A DNA stretch of 64,000 bases from Fimadaptatus sp050946055. Lineage in GTDB: Bacteria > Bacillota > Clostridia > Christensenellales > Aristaeellaceae. Every line of letters begins with the position of its first letter. Position 1 is the stretch's first letter. The stretch is from contig JBMNUB010000003.1 in NCBI GenBank assembly GCA_050946055.1, forward strand, positions 1 to 64,000. Reading direction: 5' to 3'. The notes beneath the pieces are model-generated. The model made no database searches. It was not told the origin of the DNA and saw only the letters and a program-made list of their open reading frames with translations. Made by a program: the position numbers and the translations under genes. Positions 50,400 to 58,683 of this stretch are shown piece after piece.

Positions 50400-51129
50400 G
50401 TATCAGGCGGGCAGGTACCGCATAGAGATACTATACGAGGACAATCACCTGCTGGTCGTGCGCAAGCCGCCCAACATGGCGGTGCAGGCCGACAGCTCAG
50501 GCGATTTGGACATACAGACCGCGCTCAAAGGCTACATAAAGGAGCGCTATAACAAGCCGGGCGCGGTGTTTCTGGCGCTGTGTCACAGGCTGGACAGGCC
50601 GGTGGGCGGCGTGATGGTGCTGTGCCGCACCTCCAAGTGCGCCGAGCGGCTGACCCGCCAGTTCGCGTCGCACACGGTCGACAAGACCTATCTGTGCGCG
50701 GTGCGCGGCGAAGTGAGCGGGGTGCAGGAACTTAGCGACTTCCTGCTTAAAGACGCGCGCGGCATGGTGCGCGTGGTGGACGAAGACACTCCGGGCGCAA
50801 AGCTGGCAAGGCTTACGGCGACGCCGCTTGCGCATGCAGACGGACTTACGCTCATGCAGGTTGCGCTGCACACCGGGCGCTCCCATCAGATTCGCGTGCA
50901 GATGGCGCATTCAGGGCATCCGCTCTGGGGCGACAATCGCTATGGCGACGGCAGACCCGGCCAGCAGATAGCGCTGTGGGCCACCAGCCTTGCGATAGAC
51001 CATCCCACGACGGGCGAGCGGCTGTGCTTTGACTGTCCGCCGCCCGACGCAGCTCCATGGGGGCTATGGCACATTTGCGTTAAAGATGGTATAATAGAAG
51101 CGCAGACATGTCCGGGGGCAGCGTTATGA
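50392..51129 (+). CDS. RluA-family pseudouridine synthase
   Basis: The 245-residue enzyme isomerises uridine in rRNA or tRNA. VRKPPNMAVQAD, the catalytic motif CHRLDRPVGGVMVL (Asp near residue 67), DKTYLCAVRG and LHTGRSHQIRVQMAHSGHPLWGDNRYG are all present. There is no N-terminal S4 domain, so it is of the short RluA/TruC/YqcB-like class. The target cannot be assigned. It starts within the end of the methyltransferase gene and overlaps the next gene by four bases. Confidence 0.92.
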   Translation: MTEYQAGRYRIEILYEDNHLLVVRKPPNMAVQADSSGDLDIQTALKGYIKERYNKPGAVFLALCHRLDRPVGGVMVLCRTSKCAERLTRQFASHTVDKTYLCAVRGEVSGVQELSDFLLKDARGMVRVVDEDTPGAKLARLTATPLAHADGLTLMQVALHTGRSHQIRVQMAHSGHPLWGDNRYGDGRPGQQIALWATSLAIDHPTTGERLCFDCPPPDAAPWGLWHICVKDGIIEAQTCPGAAL

Positions 51130-51473
51130 GCCGCGGCAGGGGACTTAGCAGGCGCGGATTGTCGTTTGTGGCCTGCGCGGTGGGCGTGCCGCTGTGCGCG
51201 TACATACTGCCGGGGGTGCATGTCGAGCCTGTGTACATGTCGGTGATACTGGGGCTTATGCTGGGCGGGTTCTTCTATCTGGTAAGGCCGCTGCTAAAGC
51301 TCCTGACGCTGCCGATAGGCTGCCTCACCATGGGGCTGTTTTCGATAGCGATGGACACGGGCATAATATACCTCATGAGTGAATACATACCCGGCTTCAG
51401 TCTGGATGGGCCGGAATGGGCGCTGGCCATAGCGGCGGTACTTGCTGTATTGCGCTGCCCGGTGCTGCGCTGA
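51126..51473 (+). CDS. small membrane protein, phage-holin-IV-like family
   Basis: The 115-residue protein has about four hydrophobic segments (near 13-30, 36-55, 58-80 and 90-110) and the pattern LGLMLGGFFYLVRPLLKLLTLPIGCLTMGLFSI split over two helices, which matches the YvlD-like family annotated as phage holin family. These are widespread chromosomal proteins and do not indicate a prophage. The start is taken at 51126 on the ATGA overlap. An in-frame ATG at 51108 is possible. Confidence 0.75.
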   Translation: MSRGRGLSRRGLSFVACAVGVPLCAYILPGVHVEPVYMSVILGLMLGGFFYLVRPLLKLLTLPIGCLTMGLFSIAMDTGIIYLMSEYIPGFSLDGPEWALAIAAVLAVLRCPVLR

Positions 51474-51488
51474 GGGGAGGATGGATAT

Positions 51489-52721
51489 ATGCGCGTTCAT
51501 GTTTCGCGCGAGGCCCTTATGGGCGGCGGAGTTATGGGCGAGCTGTTTCTGGGCGACAGTCTGGAACTGGCCGACAAGCTGACCGGCAAATACGGCGGGC
51601 GCGTGCAGTGCGTATACCTTGATCCGCCCTTTTTTACGGGAGACATGTTTAACATGCGCGTGCGCGTGGGCGAGCGCGAGTGGAAAAGCGGCGCAGGCTC
51701 TCTGGAGCTTGGTGCCTATTCCGACAAGTGGAGCGACCGCGAGCAGTACATAGCCGCCATGCGCGGGCTGCTGGAACTGGCGCGCGAGCTGATGAGCGAC
51801 ACGGGCGTGATATTCCTGCACGTGGATTTTCGCATGCAGGCGCATCTGAGGCTGCTCATGGACGAGATATTCGGCGAGAACAACTTCCTAAACGAGATAA
51901 TATGGACATATCAGACCGGCGGGCGCGCGCGCAAGTACTTCTCGCGCAAGCACGACGTGATACTGTTCTACCGCAAGAGCGCGTCGTACCGCTTCTATAT
52001 GGAAAACGTGCCGATATCGCGCACCGATGCCCGCCGCAACCACATGAAGCGGCAGGTGGACAAGGATGGCCGCGTATATCGCACCATACGCTCGGGCGGC
52101 AAGGTGTACAAGTATTACGACGACGACCCGGTGTATCCGGGCGACGTGTGGGACGATGTGAGCCATCTTCAGCAGAAGGATCCGCAGCGCACCGGCTATG
52201 ATACGCAAAAGCCGCTCAAGCTCCTTGAGCGCATAGTGCTTTGCTCCACGCAGCCCGGCGACATAGTGTGCGACCTGACCTGCGGCTCCGGCACTTCGCT
52301 GGAGGCGGCGGCGATAAACGGGCGCAACTTCGTGGGCGTGGACATGAGCAGGCTGGCCATAGACACAGCGCGCAGGCGGCTGATAGGCAACCGCGTGAAC
52401 CTCAACCAGCCCGCAAGCGAGGGCGAGCCGGAGCTGGACATGGAAGTTATCACGGGCGTGGGCAATTACGAATGCTATCTGCGCGGGTTTAGCATTGAAA
52501 AGGGCTTTGGCGAGCGCGAATTTTCCGATTTGGACGCGGTAAACGGCTGGTCGGGCGGGTATATAAATGACGATGCGTTTTATGCGTATGTACACGATAT
52601 GCGCTCCAAGCAGCATCCCAAATTGGATGCGCACCTGTCCATACCCGTGTGGGATGGTCGACCGGCCGTGCGCATAGAGGATGTATACGGGCGGACGTTC
52701 TATTACACGCTGGACGTGTGA
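51489..52721 (+). CDS. orphan site-specific DNA methyltransferase (beta class)
   Basis: The 410-residue protein has motif IV CVYLDPPFFTGDMF (about residues 41-54) before the target-recognition region, and motif I VCDLTCGSGTSLEAA (about residues 261-275) near the C-terminal side, the order of beta-class N6-adenine or N4-cytosine methyltransferases related to type III Mod. DTGVIFLHVDFRMQAHLR and FLNEIIWTYQTGGRARKYFSRKHDVILFY are typical of that group. No restriction subunit is nearby, so it is an orphan that could have a regulatory role. The last 85 residues have no motif I recognise. GGGGAGG precedes the ATG. Confidence 0.88.
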   Translation: MRVHVSREALMGGGVMGELFLGDSLELADKLTGKYGGRVQCVYLDPPFFTGDMFNMRVRVGEREWKSGAGSLELGAYSDKWSDREQYIAAMRGLLELARELMSDTGVIFLHVDFRMQAHLRLLMDEIFGENNFLNEIIWTYQTGGRARKYFSRKHDVILFYRKSASYRFYMENVPISRTDARRNHMKRQVDKDGRVYRTIRSGGKVYKYYDDDPVYPGDVWDDVSHLQQKDPQRTGYDTQKPLKLLERIVLCSTQPGDIVCDLTCGSGTSLEAAAINGRNFVGVDMSRLAIDTARRRLIGNRVNLNQPASEGEPELDMEVITGVGNYECYLRGFSIEKGFGEREFSDLDAVNGWSGGYINDDAFYAYVHDMRSKQHPKLDAHLSIPVWDGRPAVRIEDVYGRTFYYTLDV

Positions 52722-52764
52722 GGCAGATATCATTACTGCGCCAAAGGCGCTGCGGGGGAAGCAA

Positions 52765-53352
52765 ATGGCTATCAACACCACTGGGTACTGGGCGCTGGTG
52801 ATGCGCGCGCTCATGGAGACCGGCGACATCGCCTCGGTCTATACGCAACTGGAGAATCCCGACAACTTCTACATCGGCTACATAGTCCACATGTCGGCGC
52901 GCCACTTTACCATGCGCGTAATGGACATAGACGGCTCGCACGACGGCTGGCTGACCGGCCGTTGCGCCGACGTCATGCAGGTGGTGGCCGGGGACGATTA
53001 TGAGGTGCGCATGAAGTGGCTGGAGACGCTGCTGGAGCGCCCCGCGCCCGCTGACCCGCTGAAGGACGAGTGCGAGGATCTGTTTTCGGGCTATGCCCGC
53101 GCCGCCATGGAGCGCGGCGAGGCGGTGACGATATGGCTGGAGGACGAGGAGGAGGAGCTGAGCGGCTTTGTGCAGTCGGTGGACGATCTGCACATTGTAA
53201 TCAATGCGCTTGACTTCTTCGGACAGGATGCCGCCGCGCGCGTCGTCAACCTCGCTCAGATAGAGCTGATGAGCGTGGATGCGCTGGAAGAACGCATGAT
53301 TATGCGCATGCATGAAAACATATCCCCAAATTCGCCGCTCAAGCTGCTTTGA
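52765..53352 (+). CDS. uncharacterised protein with two similar small beta-type domains
   Basis: The 195-residue protein seems to contain an internal duplication. Residues about 24-75 (NFYIGYIVHMSARHFTMRV, DIDGSHDGW, ADVMQVVAGDDYEVRM) and about 120-185 (ITIWLEDEEEELSGF-like, VQSVDDLHIVINALDFFGQD, LAQIELMSVDALEERM) follow the same strand order: GYI or GFV, a strand, a strand with D..G or F..GQD, then a recognition strand ending in a charged helix. This resembles Sm-like or small beta-barrel folds, but that is inference. It follows the DNA methyltransferase gene by 43 bases on the same strand. Confidence 0.55.
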   Translation: MAINTTGYWALVMRALMETGDIASVYTQLENPDNFYIGYIVHMSARHFTMRVMDIDGSHDGWLTGRCADVMQVVAGDDYEVRMKWLETLLERPAPADPLKDECEDLFSGYARAAMERGEAVTIWLEDEEEELSGFVQSVDDLHIVINALDFFGQDAAARVVNLAQIELMSVDALEERMIMRMHENISPNSPLKLL

Positions 53353-53386
53353 TTGCTTGCGGATGAAAATGCGGCATACTGCAAAT

Positions 53387-53420
53387 AAGTCGCGCTTTAT
53401 GCTGAAAAACGCGACTTTTG
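53387..53420 (+). terminator. terminator before the kor operon
   Basis: AAGTCGCG (53387-53394) and CGCGACTT (53410-53417) pair and are followed by TT. It closes the unit containing the DNA methyltransferase gene. Confidence 0.8.
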
Positions 53421-53560
53421 CTTTAAATGCCAAGTTAAAAGTTGCAAAATGCGCGCTTTGAACGCGATTTTGGCATATCCGGCGCACATGCGCTGGTGGA
53501 TAAATTAACATGCGGGTCGTATACTGATGAGCATACCCCAAGGTAAAAGGAGTGAGATAC

Positions 53561-53767
53561 TTGGCAAAGGTGACGGTTGACGAGCAGAGGTGCAAGGGCT
53601 GCGGCCTGTGTGCGCTGGCCTGCCCCAAGAAGATCATGGCGCTATCTCAGACCAAGATAAATTCCAAGGGCTATCGCCCGGCCGAATGTATCGAGCCGGA
53701 TAAGTGCATAGGCTGTGCGTTCTGCGCGACCATGTGTCCTGATACGGTAATCACTGTGGAAAAGTAA
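53561..53767 (+). CDS. korD: 2-oxoacid:ferredoxin oxidoreductase delta (ferredoxin) subunit
   Basis: This 68-residue protein carries two [4Fe-4S] motifs, CKGCGLCALACP (residues 10-21) and CIGCAFCATMCP (about 48-59), and passes electrons from the oxidoreductase to ferredoxin. TTG 53561 is preferred because AAAGGAG lies nine bases before it. A GTG at 53552 is too close. It is the first of four genes for one complex. Confidence 0.9.
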   Translation: MAKVTVDEQRCKGCGLCALACPKKIMALSQTKINSKGYRPAECIEPDKCIGCAFCATMCPDTVITVEK

Positions 53768-53782
53768 GGGAGGGCAAGCCTC

Positions 53783-54847
53783 ATGGCAAAGATGCTGATG
53801 AAGGGTAACGAGGCCGTAGCCGAGGCCGCCATACAGGCGGGCTGCCGCTACTTCTTCGGCTATCCTATAACGCCTCAGAATGAGATACCCGAATACATGT
53901 CGGCGCGCCTGCCCAAGCTGGGCGGCACGTTCCTGCAGGCGGAGAGCGAAGTCGCGGCCATAAACATGGTGTACGGCGCGGCGGGCGCGGGCGCGAGGGT
54001 AATGACGTCCTCGTCCAGCCCGGGAATAAGCCTCAAGCAGGAAGGCATATCTTACATGATAGGCGCAGAGCTGCCGGCGGTAATAGTGAACATGGTGCGC
54101 GGCGGCCCCGGCCTCGGCTCCATACAGCCCGCGCAGAGCGACTACTTCCAGTCCACGCGCGGCGGCGGACACGGCGATTACCGCACGCCCACCTTCGTAC
54201 CCGCGTCCATACAGGAGGCGGTGGAGCTTACCCAGCGCGCGTTTGACGTGGCTGACCAGTACCGCAACCCCGTGATAGTCATGGGCGACGGCATGATAGG
54301 TCAGATGATGGAGCCGGTCGAGATGCCCGACTACAAGCCGCGCAATCTGCCGCCCAAGACCTGGGCCACCACCGGCTGGTCCAAGGAGATGGGCATACCG
54401 CGCCGCATAATCAATTCGCTCTACATAGAGCCCGACGTGCTGGAGCGCCATGTGGCGCGCCTGATGGAAAAGTACGCGGAGATTGAGAAAAATGAGTGCC
54501 TGGTAGAGGAGCAGTTCACCGAGGACGCCGACATAATCGTGGCGGCCTATGGCACGACTGCCCGCATATGCCTGACCGCCGTGCGCCAGGCGCGCGCAAA
54601 GGGCATAAAGTGCGGCCTGATACGCCCGATAACCGTATGGCCGTTCCCCAGCGCTACCTTCCTCAAGGCGGCTGAGCGCGCTCGCGCCGTGCTGTGCGTG
54701 GAGATGAGCTGCGGCCAGATGATAGACGACGTGAAGATAGCCGTAGAGGGCAAGTGCCCGGTGATGTTCTACGGCCGCACCGGCGGCATGATACCCTCCG
54801 TGCGCGAGATACAGTCCGAGATAGAGAAGCTCGACGCGGCCCGATAA
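53783..54847 (+). CDS. korA: 2-oxoacid:ferredoxin oxidoreductase alpha subunit (VorB/KorA-like)
   Basis: The 354-residue subunit carries the pyrimidine-binding part for thiamine pyrophosphate and the transketolase C-terminal domain. GYPITPQNEIPEYM (about residues 26-39), GTFLQAESEVAAINMVYGAA, SSSPGISLKQEGISYM and MVRGGPGLGSIQPAQSDYFQ are typical. The first of these is close to 2-ketoisovalerate enzymes, so branched-chain 2-oxoacids are the likelier substrate, with 2-oxoglutarate as alternative. GGGAGGG precedes the ATG. Confidence 0.9.
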   Translation: MAKMLMKGNEAVAEAAIQAGCRYFFGYPITPQNEIPEYMSARLPKLGGTFLQAESEVAAINMVYGAAGAGARVMTSSSSPGISLKQEGISYMIGAELPAVIVNMVRGGPGLGSIQPAQSDYFQSTRGGGHGDYRTPTFVPASIQEAVELTQRAFDVADQYRNPVIVMGDGMIGQMMEPVEMPDYKPRNLPPKTWATTGWSKEMGIPRRIINSLYIEPDVLERHVARLMEKYAEIEKNECLVEEQFTEDADIIVAAYGTTARICLTAVRQARAKGIKCGLIRPITVWPFPSATFLKAAERARAVLCVEMSCGQMIDDVKIAVEGKCPVMFYGRTGGMIPSVREIQSEIEKLDAAR

Positions 54848-54885
54848 GGCGGCATTAACTACCAAGGAACGGAGGCTCAAGACAT

Positions 54886-55632
54886 ATGGCGACGGTATTC
54901 AAAAAGACTAGCATGCTGACCGACGCGCCGATGCATTACTGCCCCGGCTGCACGCACGGCATAATACACCGGCTGGTCGCCGAGGCGATAGAGGAGCTGG
55001 GCATGGCTGACAAGGCCATAGGCGTTGCGCCTGTGGGCTGCGCGGTCTTTGCGTATAACTACTTCAACTGCGACATGCACGAGGCCGCGCATGGCCGCGC
55101 CCCGGCGGTTGCGACCGGCATAAAGCGCGTGCTGCCCGAGAACCTCGTATTCACCTATCAGGGCGATGGCGACCTGGCCTCGATAGGCGCGGCTGAGGTC
55201 ACTCATGCGGCTGCCCGCGGCGAAAAGATAACCACCATATTCGTAAACAACGGCATATACGGCATGACCGGCGGCCAGATGGCTCCGACCACGCTGGTGG
55301 GTCAGGTGACGACCACCTCGCCCTATGGCCGCGATCCCGAGCTGTGCGGCTATCCGCTCAAGGTCAGCGAGATGCTCAGCCAGCTCAACGGCCCGGCGTA
55401 CATAGCGCGCGTGTCCGTACACGATGTAAAGCACATCCGCGAGGCCAAGAAGGCCATAGTCAAGGCGTTCAAGGCGCAGATAGAGGGCAAGGGCTTTGCC
55501 ATGGTAGAAGTCCTGTCCACCTGCCCCACCAACTGGGGCATGACGCCGCAGGAGGCGCTCAAGTGGGTGGAGGAGAAGATGATACCCTACTATCCGCTGG
55601 GCGTGTTCAAGGACATAACGGAGGAGGCGTAA
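54886..55632 (+). CDS. korB: 2-oxoacid:ferredoxin oxidoreductase beta subunit, TPP-binding
   Basis: The 248-residue subunit holds the thiamine pyrophosphate pyrophosphate-binding motif: FTYQGDGDLASIGAAEVTHA (about residues 88-107) followed by FVNNGIYGMTGGQMAPTT. HYCPGCTHGI near residue 17 is the conserved cysteine region of the beta subunit. It pairs with the alpha subunit to decarboxylate a 2-oxoacid to acyl-CoA while reducing ferredoxin. Confidence 0.93.
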   Translation: MATVFKKTSMLTDAPMHYCPGCTHGIIHRLVAEAIEELGMADKAIGVAPVGCAVFAYNYFNCDMHEAAHGRAPAVATGIKRVLPENLVFTYQGDGDLASIGAAEVTHAAARGEKITTIFVNNGIYGMTGGQMAPTTLVGQVTTTSPYGRDPELCGYPLKVSEMLSQLNGPAYIARVSVHDVKHIREAKKAIVKAFKAQIEGKGFAMVEVLSTCPTNWGMTPQEALKWVEEKMIPYYPLGVFKDITEEA

Positions 55633-55636
55633 GAGG

Positions 55637-56173
55637 GTGGAACAGCGTATAATGATAGCCGGTTTCGGCGGACAGGGCGTGCTGCTGATGGGTCAGCTCA
55701 TCGCGCAGGGCGCTATGGACGAGGGTAAATTCGTCAGCTGGCTGCCTTCCTATGGTCCTGAGATGCGCGGCGGCACGGCCAACTGCTCGGTAGTCGTGGC
55801 TGACGAGCCGGTAGGCTCGCCCGTAGTCACCGAGCCCGATGTGGCCATAATCATGAACAAGCCCTCGCTGATATCGTTTGAGAAGTCGGTAAAGCCCGGC
55901 GGAGTGCTGCTCTACAACACTTCGCTGATAGATCAGGCGCCCACGCGCGACGATATCCGCGTGATAGGCGTGCCGTGCAACGATATAGCGGCGGAGCTGG
56001 GCAACGCCCGCGTGGCCAACATGGTAATGCTTGGCGCGTACTGCAAGGCGGCGGGACACATCGCGCTGGAGTCCATAGAGGACGCCATGCGCCATAAGCT
56101 GGGCGAGCGCAAGGCTCACCTGATGCCGCTCAACCGTCAGGCTCTGGACAGGGGCGTGGAGTGCGCCCGCTGA
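55637..56173 (+). CDS. korC: 2-oxoacid:ferredoxin oxidoreductase gamma subunit
   Basis: The 178-residue gamma subunit begins with IMIAGFGGQGVLLMGQLIAQ and has SYGPEMRGGTANCSVVVAD, the CoA-associated part of the complex. It starts at GTG 55637 four bases after korB, with GGAGG in the end of korB as ribosome binding site. The order delta-alpha-beta-gamma is complete, and a terminator follows. Confidence 0.93.
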   Translation: MEQRIMIAGFGGQGVLLMGQLIAQGAMDEGKFVSWLPSYGPEMRGGTANCSVVVADEPVGSPVVTEPDVAIIMNKPSLISFEKSVKPGGVLLYNTSLIDQAPTRDDIRVIGVPCNDIAAELGNARVANMVMLGAYCKAAGHIALESIEDAMRHKLGERKAHLMPLNRQALDRGVECAR

Positions 56174-56196
56174 GCCGCGAAATAGATACAGCGCAT

Positions 56197-56232
56197 ACGC
56201 CGTCCTCTGCAAGTGCGGAGGGCGGCGTTTTG
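56197..56232 (+). terminator. terminator of korDABC
   Basis: ACGCCGTCCTC (56197-56207) pairs with GAGGGCGGCGT (56218-56228), then TTTT. Confidence 0.88.
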
Positions 56233-56330
56233 GCGCGCGCATAAATCGGGCGGGCAGGCGCGGCAGACGATGGCGTGAAGCCCTGCGCGCGTTGTCATGC
56301 TGATTGCGGCAGTGTGCTTGCACTTGCGCG

Positions 56331-56498
56331 CTTACCCATGCGTGCGTCTGTGAGCTTGCGCATGCGTGTATCTGCGTGCTTATCCATACATGCGCCCGCG
56401 CGTTTACACATGCGTGCGGAAGTGCGCTTGCCCATGCGTGTGAATGTGAGCTTACTCATGCATGCGGCATTGCGCTCACCCATGCATGTGCCCGCGCG
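56331..56498. repeat. seven tandem 24-bp units
   Basis: Exactly seven units of 24 bp (consensus CTTRCYCATGCRTGYG followed by a variable eight bases) run from 56331 to 56498. Because 24 is a multiple of three the minus strand reads as an eight-residue repeat (for example MGKRTSAR, MCKRAGAC, MDKHADTR). No start signal supports translation. The array fills most of the gap before tsaE. Confidence 0.9.
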
Positions 56499-56515
56499 CT
56501 TTACCTGCGCTTGTT

Positions 56516-56544
56516 TTGACACCCGCCGCGCGGTGCGGTATAAT
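56516..56544 (+). promoter_or_regulatory. sigma-A promoter for tsaE-tsaB-rimI
   Basis: TTGACA (56516-56521) and TATAAT (56539-56544) match consensus perfectly with a 17-bp spacer, directly after the 24-bp repeats. Confidence 0.92.
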
Positions 56545-56618
56545 ATCGCTATGAAATATGCCGCGCCCGGCGCGGAATGCGAGCGCGCAGCAGCTTGGGC
56601 GCGCATTGGAGAGATGAT

Positions 56619-57092
56619 ATGCAGACTTATTATTCAAACGACGAGGAGACTACGCTGGAGATAGCCGAGCACTTGGCGGATAAGCTGAATGTGGGCGATA
56701 TAGTGCTGCTGCGCGGCGATCTGGGCGCGGGCAAGTCGGTGTTCGCGCGCGGACTGGCGCGCGGCTGGGGCGTGCAGGGCCATGTCACCAGCCCGACATT
56801 CACCACCATGCAACAGTACGACGGCGCGCGCGGCAGATTCTATCACTTCGACCTGTACCGCATGGACGATCCCGAGCAGCTGTTTGAGACCGGGCTGAAC
56901 GAATACATAGGCGGCGATGGTCTGGCAGTGATAGAGTGGCCGGAGAACGCCGAGCTTGACCCCGAGGGCGCGTACACTGTGCGCGTGGAGCGCGCGCCTG
57001 TGGGCTGCTGCGTGTCGAGCGGCGCGGGCGGCACTTCGGACGGGTTGTCGCGCCGCATAACCATAATCGCGCCCGGGGAGGAAGAAGCATGA
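56619..57092 (+). CDS. tsaE: tRNA threonylcarbamoyladenosine synthesis ATPase TsaE
   Basis: TsaE is the ATPase of the TsaBDE complex that makes t6A at position 37 of tRNAs reading ANN codons. The 157-residue product has Walker A RGDLGAGKSVFARGL (about residues 33-47), TSPTFTTMQQY, HFDLYRMDDPEQLFETGLNEY and the Walker B-like LAVIEWPENAE. A Gly/Ser-rich insertion (SSGAGGTSDGLS) near the C-terminus is unusual. ATG 56619 follows GGAGAG. It overlaps tsaB by four bases. Confidence 0.93.
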   Translation: MQTYYSNDEETTLEIAEHLADKLNVGDIVLLRGDLGAGKSVFARGLARGWGVQGHVTSPTFTTMQQYDGARGRFYHFDLYRMDDPEQLFETGLNEYIGGDGLAVIEWPENAELDPEGAYTVRVERAPVGCCVSSGAGGTSDGLSRRITIIAPGEEEA

Positions 57093-57778
57093 ACATATTG
57101 GCTATGGACACGTCCGGCCCCAGCGCTTCCGTGGCGCTGATGCAGGACGGACTTATCACACATGAGGAGAATGCGCGGCATGGCCTCACGCACTCGCAGA
57201 CCGTGCTGCCCATGGCGCAGCGGGCGATAGAGTGCGCCGGGCTGCGCGCCTGCGACATAGACATATTCGCCTGCACGACCGGCCCCGGCTCGTTTACCGG
57301 CGTGCGCATAGGCGTGACCACGGTCAAAGCGCTGGCGCACTCTGTGGGCGCGCGCTGCGTGGGCGTGGATGCGCTGGAGGCGCTGGCCATGGGCGCGGAG
57401 AACTTCGTAGGGACGATAGCGCCCATGTTCGACGCGCGGCGCGGTCAGGTGTATGCGGCGGCTTTCAAGGGCGGCGCGGAGCTTGAGCGCGTGCAGGACG
57501 ATGTGGCTGCGCCGCTTGAGCAGTTCATGATGGGACTGCCGCAAGGGCCTGTGCTGTTCATGGGCGATGGCGCGGATGCCAATCGCGCGCGCATACTGGC
57601 GCTGCGCCCGGACGCGCTGTTTGCCGCGCCGCACCTGAACTTCCCGCGCGCGGCAGCCGTGTGCCGCATGGCGCAGGCGCGCGCGGAGCAGGCCGTGGGC
57701 TATCTGGAACTGAAGCCGCTCTATCTGCGCGCGCCGCAGGCCGAGCGCGAACGACTGGCAAAGGGGCTGAAAGTATGA
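57089..57778 (+). CDS. tsaB: tRNA threonylcarbamoyladenosine synthesis protein TsaB
   Basis: TsaB is the inactive actin-fold partner that binds TsaD and TsaE. The 229-residue product begins with MNILAMDTSGPSASVALMQ and has GPGSFTGVRIGVTTVKALAH, the family hallmark near residue 65. tsaD itself is not in the window. It overlaps tsaE and rimI by four bases at each end. Confidence 0.93.
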   Translation: MNILAMDTSGPSASVALMQDGLITHEENARHGLTHSQTVLPMAQRAIECAGLRACDIDIFACTTGPGSFTGVRIGVTTVKALAHSVGARCVGVDALEALAMGAENFVGTIAPMFDARRGQVYAAAFKGGAELERVQDDVAAPLEQFMMGLPQGPVLFMGDGADANRARILALRPDALFAAPHLNFPRAAAVCRMAQARAEQAVGYLELKPLYLRAPQAERERLAKGLKV

Positions 57779-58287
57779 ACTGCCGCCTGATGACGCTGGA
57801 CGATCTGGACGCTATAATGGATATAGAACACGACGCCTTTGCGATACCGTGGTCGCGGCGCTCGTTCACCGAGGAGCTGACGCGCAACACCTGCGCGCGC
57901 TATCTGGTGATAGAGCATGAGGGCGAGATAGCGGGCTATGGCGGCATGTGGTTCGTGGTGGACGAGGCGCATGTTACCAACATAGCCATACGCGCCGACC
58001 TGCGCGGGCAGGGTCTGGGCAAGCGGCTGCTGGAGGACATGCTCCAGCTGGCTGCGGACTCGGGCATGGCGTTCATGACGCTGGAGGTGCGCCGTTCCAA
58101 CGAGCGCGCACAGCGGCTCTACCGCAGCCACGGCTTTGTGGACGTGGGCTATCGCAAGCGCTACTATGAGGACAATCATGAGGATGCGCTGATAATGACC
58201 ACGCTCAGCCTGCCCGAAGCGCATCCCGAGAACGATCCCTTCCTTGTGACCGACGAGGGCGATGCGGGGGAGAGCAGCGAGCAGTGA
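57775..58287 (+). CDS. rimI: ribosomal-protein-alanine N-acetyltransferase RimI
   Basis: RimI is a GNAT enzyme that acetylates the N-terminus of ribosomal protein S18 in E. coli. The 170-residue product has DLDAIMDIEHDAFAIPWSRRSF, NIAIRADLRGQGLGKRLLEDML (acetyl-CoA loop near residue 77) and EVRRSNERAQRLYRSHGFVDVG. The last 25 residues are an acidic tail not needed by the family. The tsaE-tsaB-rimI order is standard. Confidence 0.9.
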   Translation: MNCRLMTLDDLDAIMDIEHDAFAIPWSRRSFTEELTRNTCARYLVIEHEGEIAGYGGMWFVVDEAHVTNIAIRADLRGQGLGKRLLEDMLQLAADSGMAFMTLEVRRSNERAQRLYRSHGFVDVGYRKRYYEDNHEDALIMTTLSLPEAHPENDPFLVTDEGDAGESSEQ

Positions 58288-58316
58288 GCGCGGATATCGA
58301 AACGAATATGAGTGTG

Positions 58317-58350
58317 GGGCGCGGATTATGTTATCCGCGCCCTGCGCTTT
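58317..58350 (+). terminator. terminator of tsaE-tsaB-rimI
   Basis: GGGCGCGGAT and ATCCGCGCCC (58317-58342) form a 10-bp stem, followed after TGCGC by TTTTT. Confidence 0.8.
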
Positions 58351-58542
58351 TTCGTATGCAAAGGTGGATTGAGTTAGCAGGGGATTTGCATCATTAAGTG
58401 ATTTACGTGCTATGTTGATTCATTCTTTAATGGCAAGTATATATGCGGTGCTAAGTGCATGGCAAGTTCTGCGGTGGGTAAATAAATGCAACTAAAGTGA
58501 GTTGGGATGTATTTATACTTTTTGCCAAGAAGTTTGCGCGGC

Positions 58543-58572
58543 TTGACATCGCGCGGCTGGTCGTGATATGAT
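58543..58572 (+). promoter_or_regulatory. promoter in the AT-rich island
   Basis: TTGACA (58543-58548) and TATGAT (58567-58572) are 18 bp apart and point to the small genes at 58684 and 58752. Confidence 0.7.
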
Positions 58573-58683
58573 ATATGCAAATACCAATTTACACTCTTAT
58601 AGGCACTTTTTCGCATGGTAATTGGCAAAAAATATATTTGGAAATTTGCATGATGATTATACAATGCTAGGGGAGACGCTGCA

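Noticed and set aside
51126..51473. Prophage remnant suggested by a holin-like protein
   Set aside because: No phage structural, integrase or lysin gene is nearby, and this family is common on chromosomes with unrelated roles.
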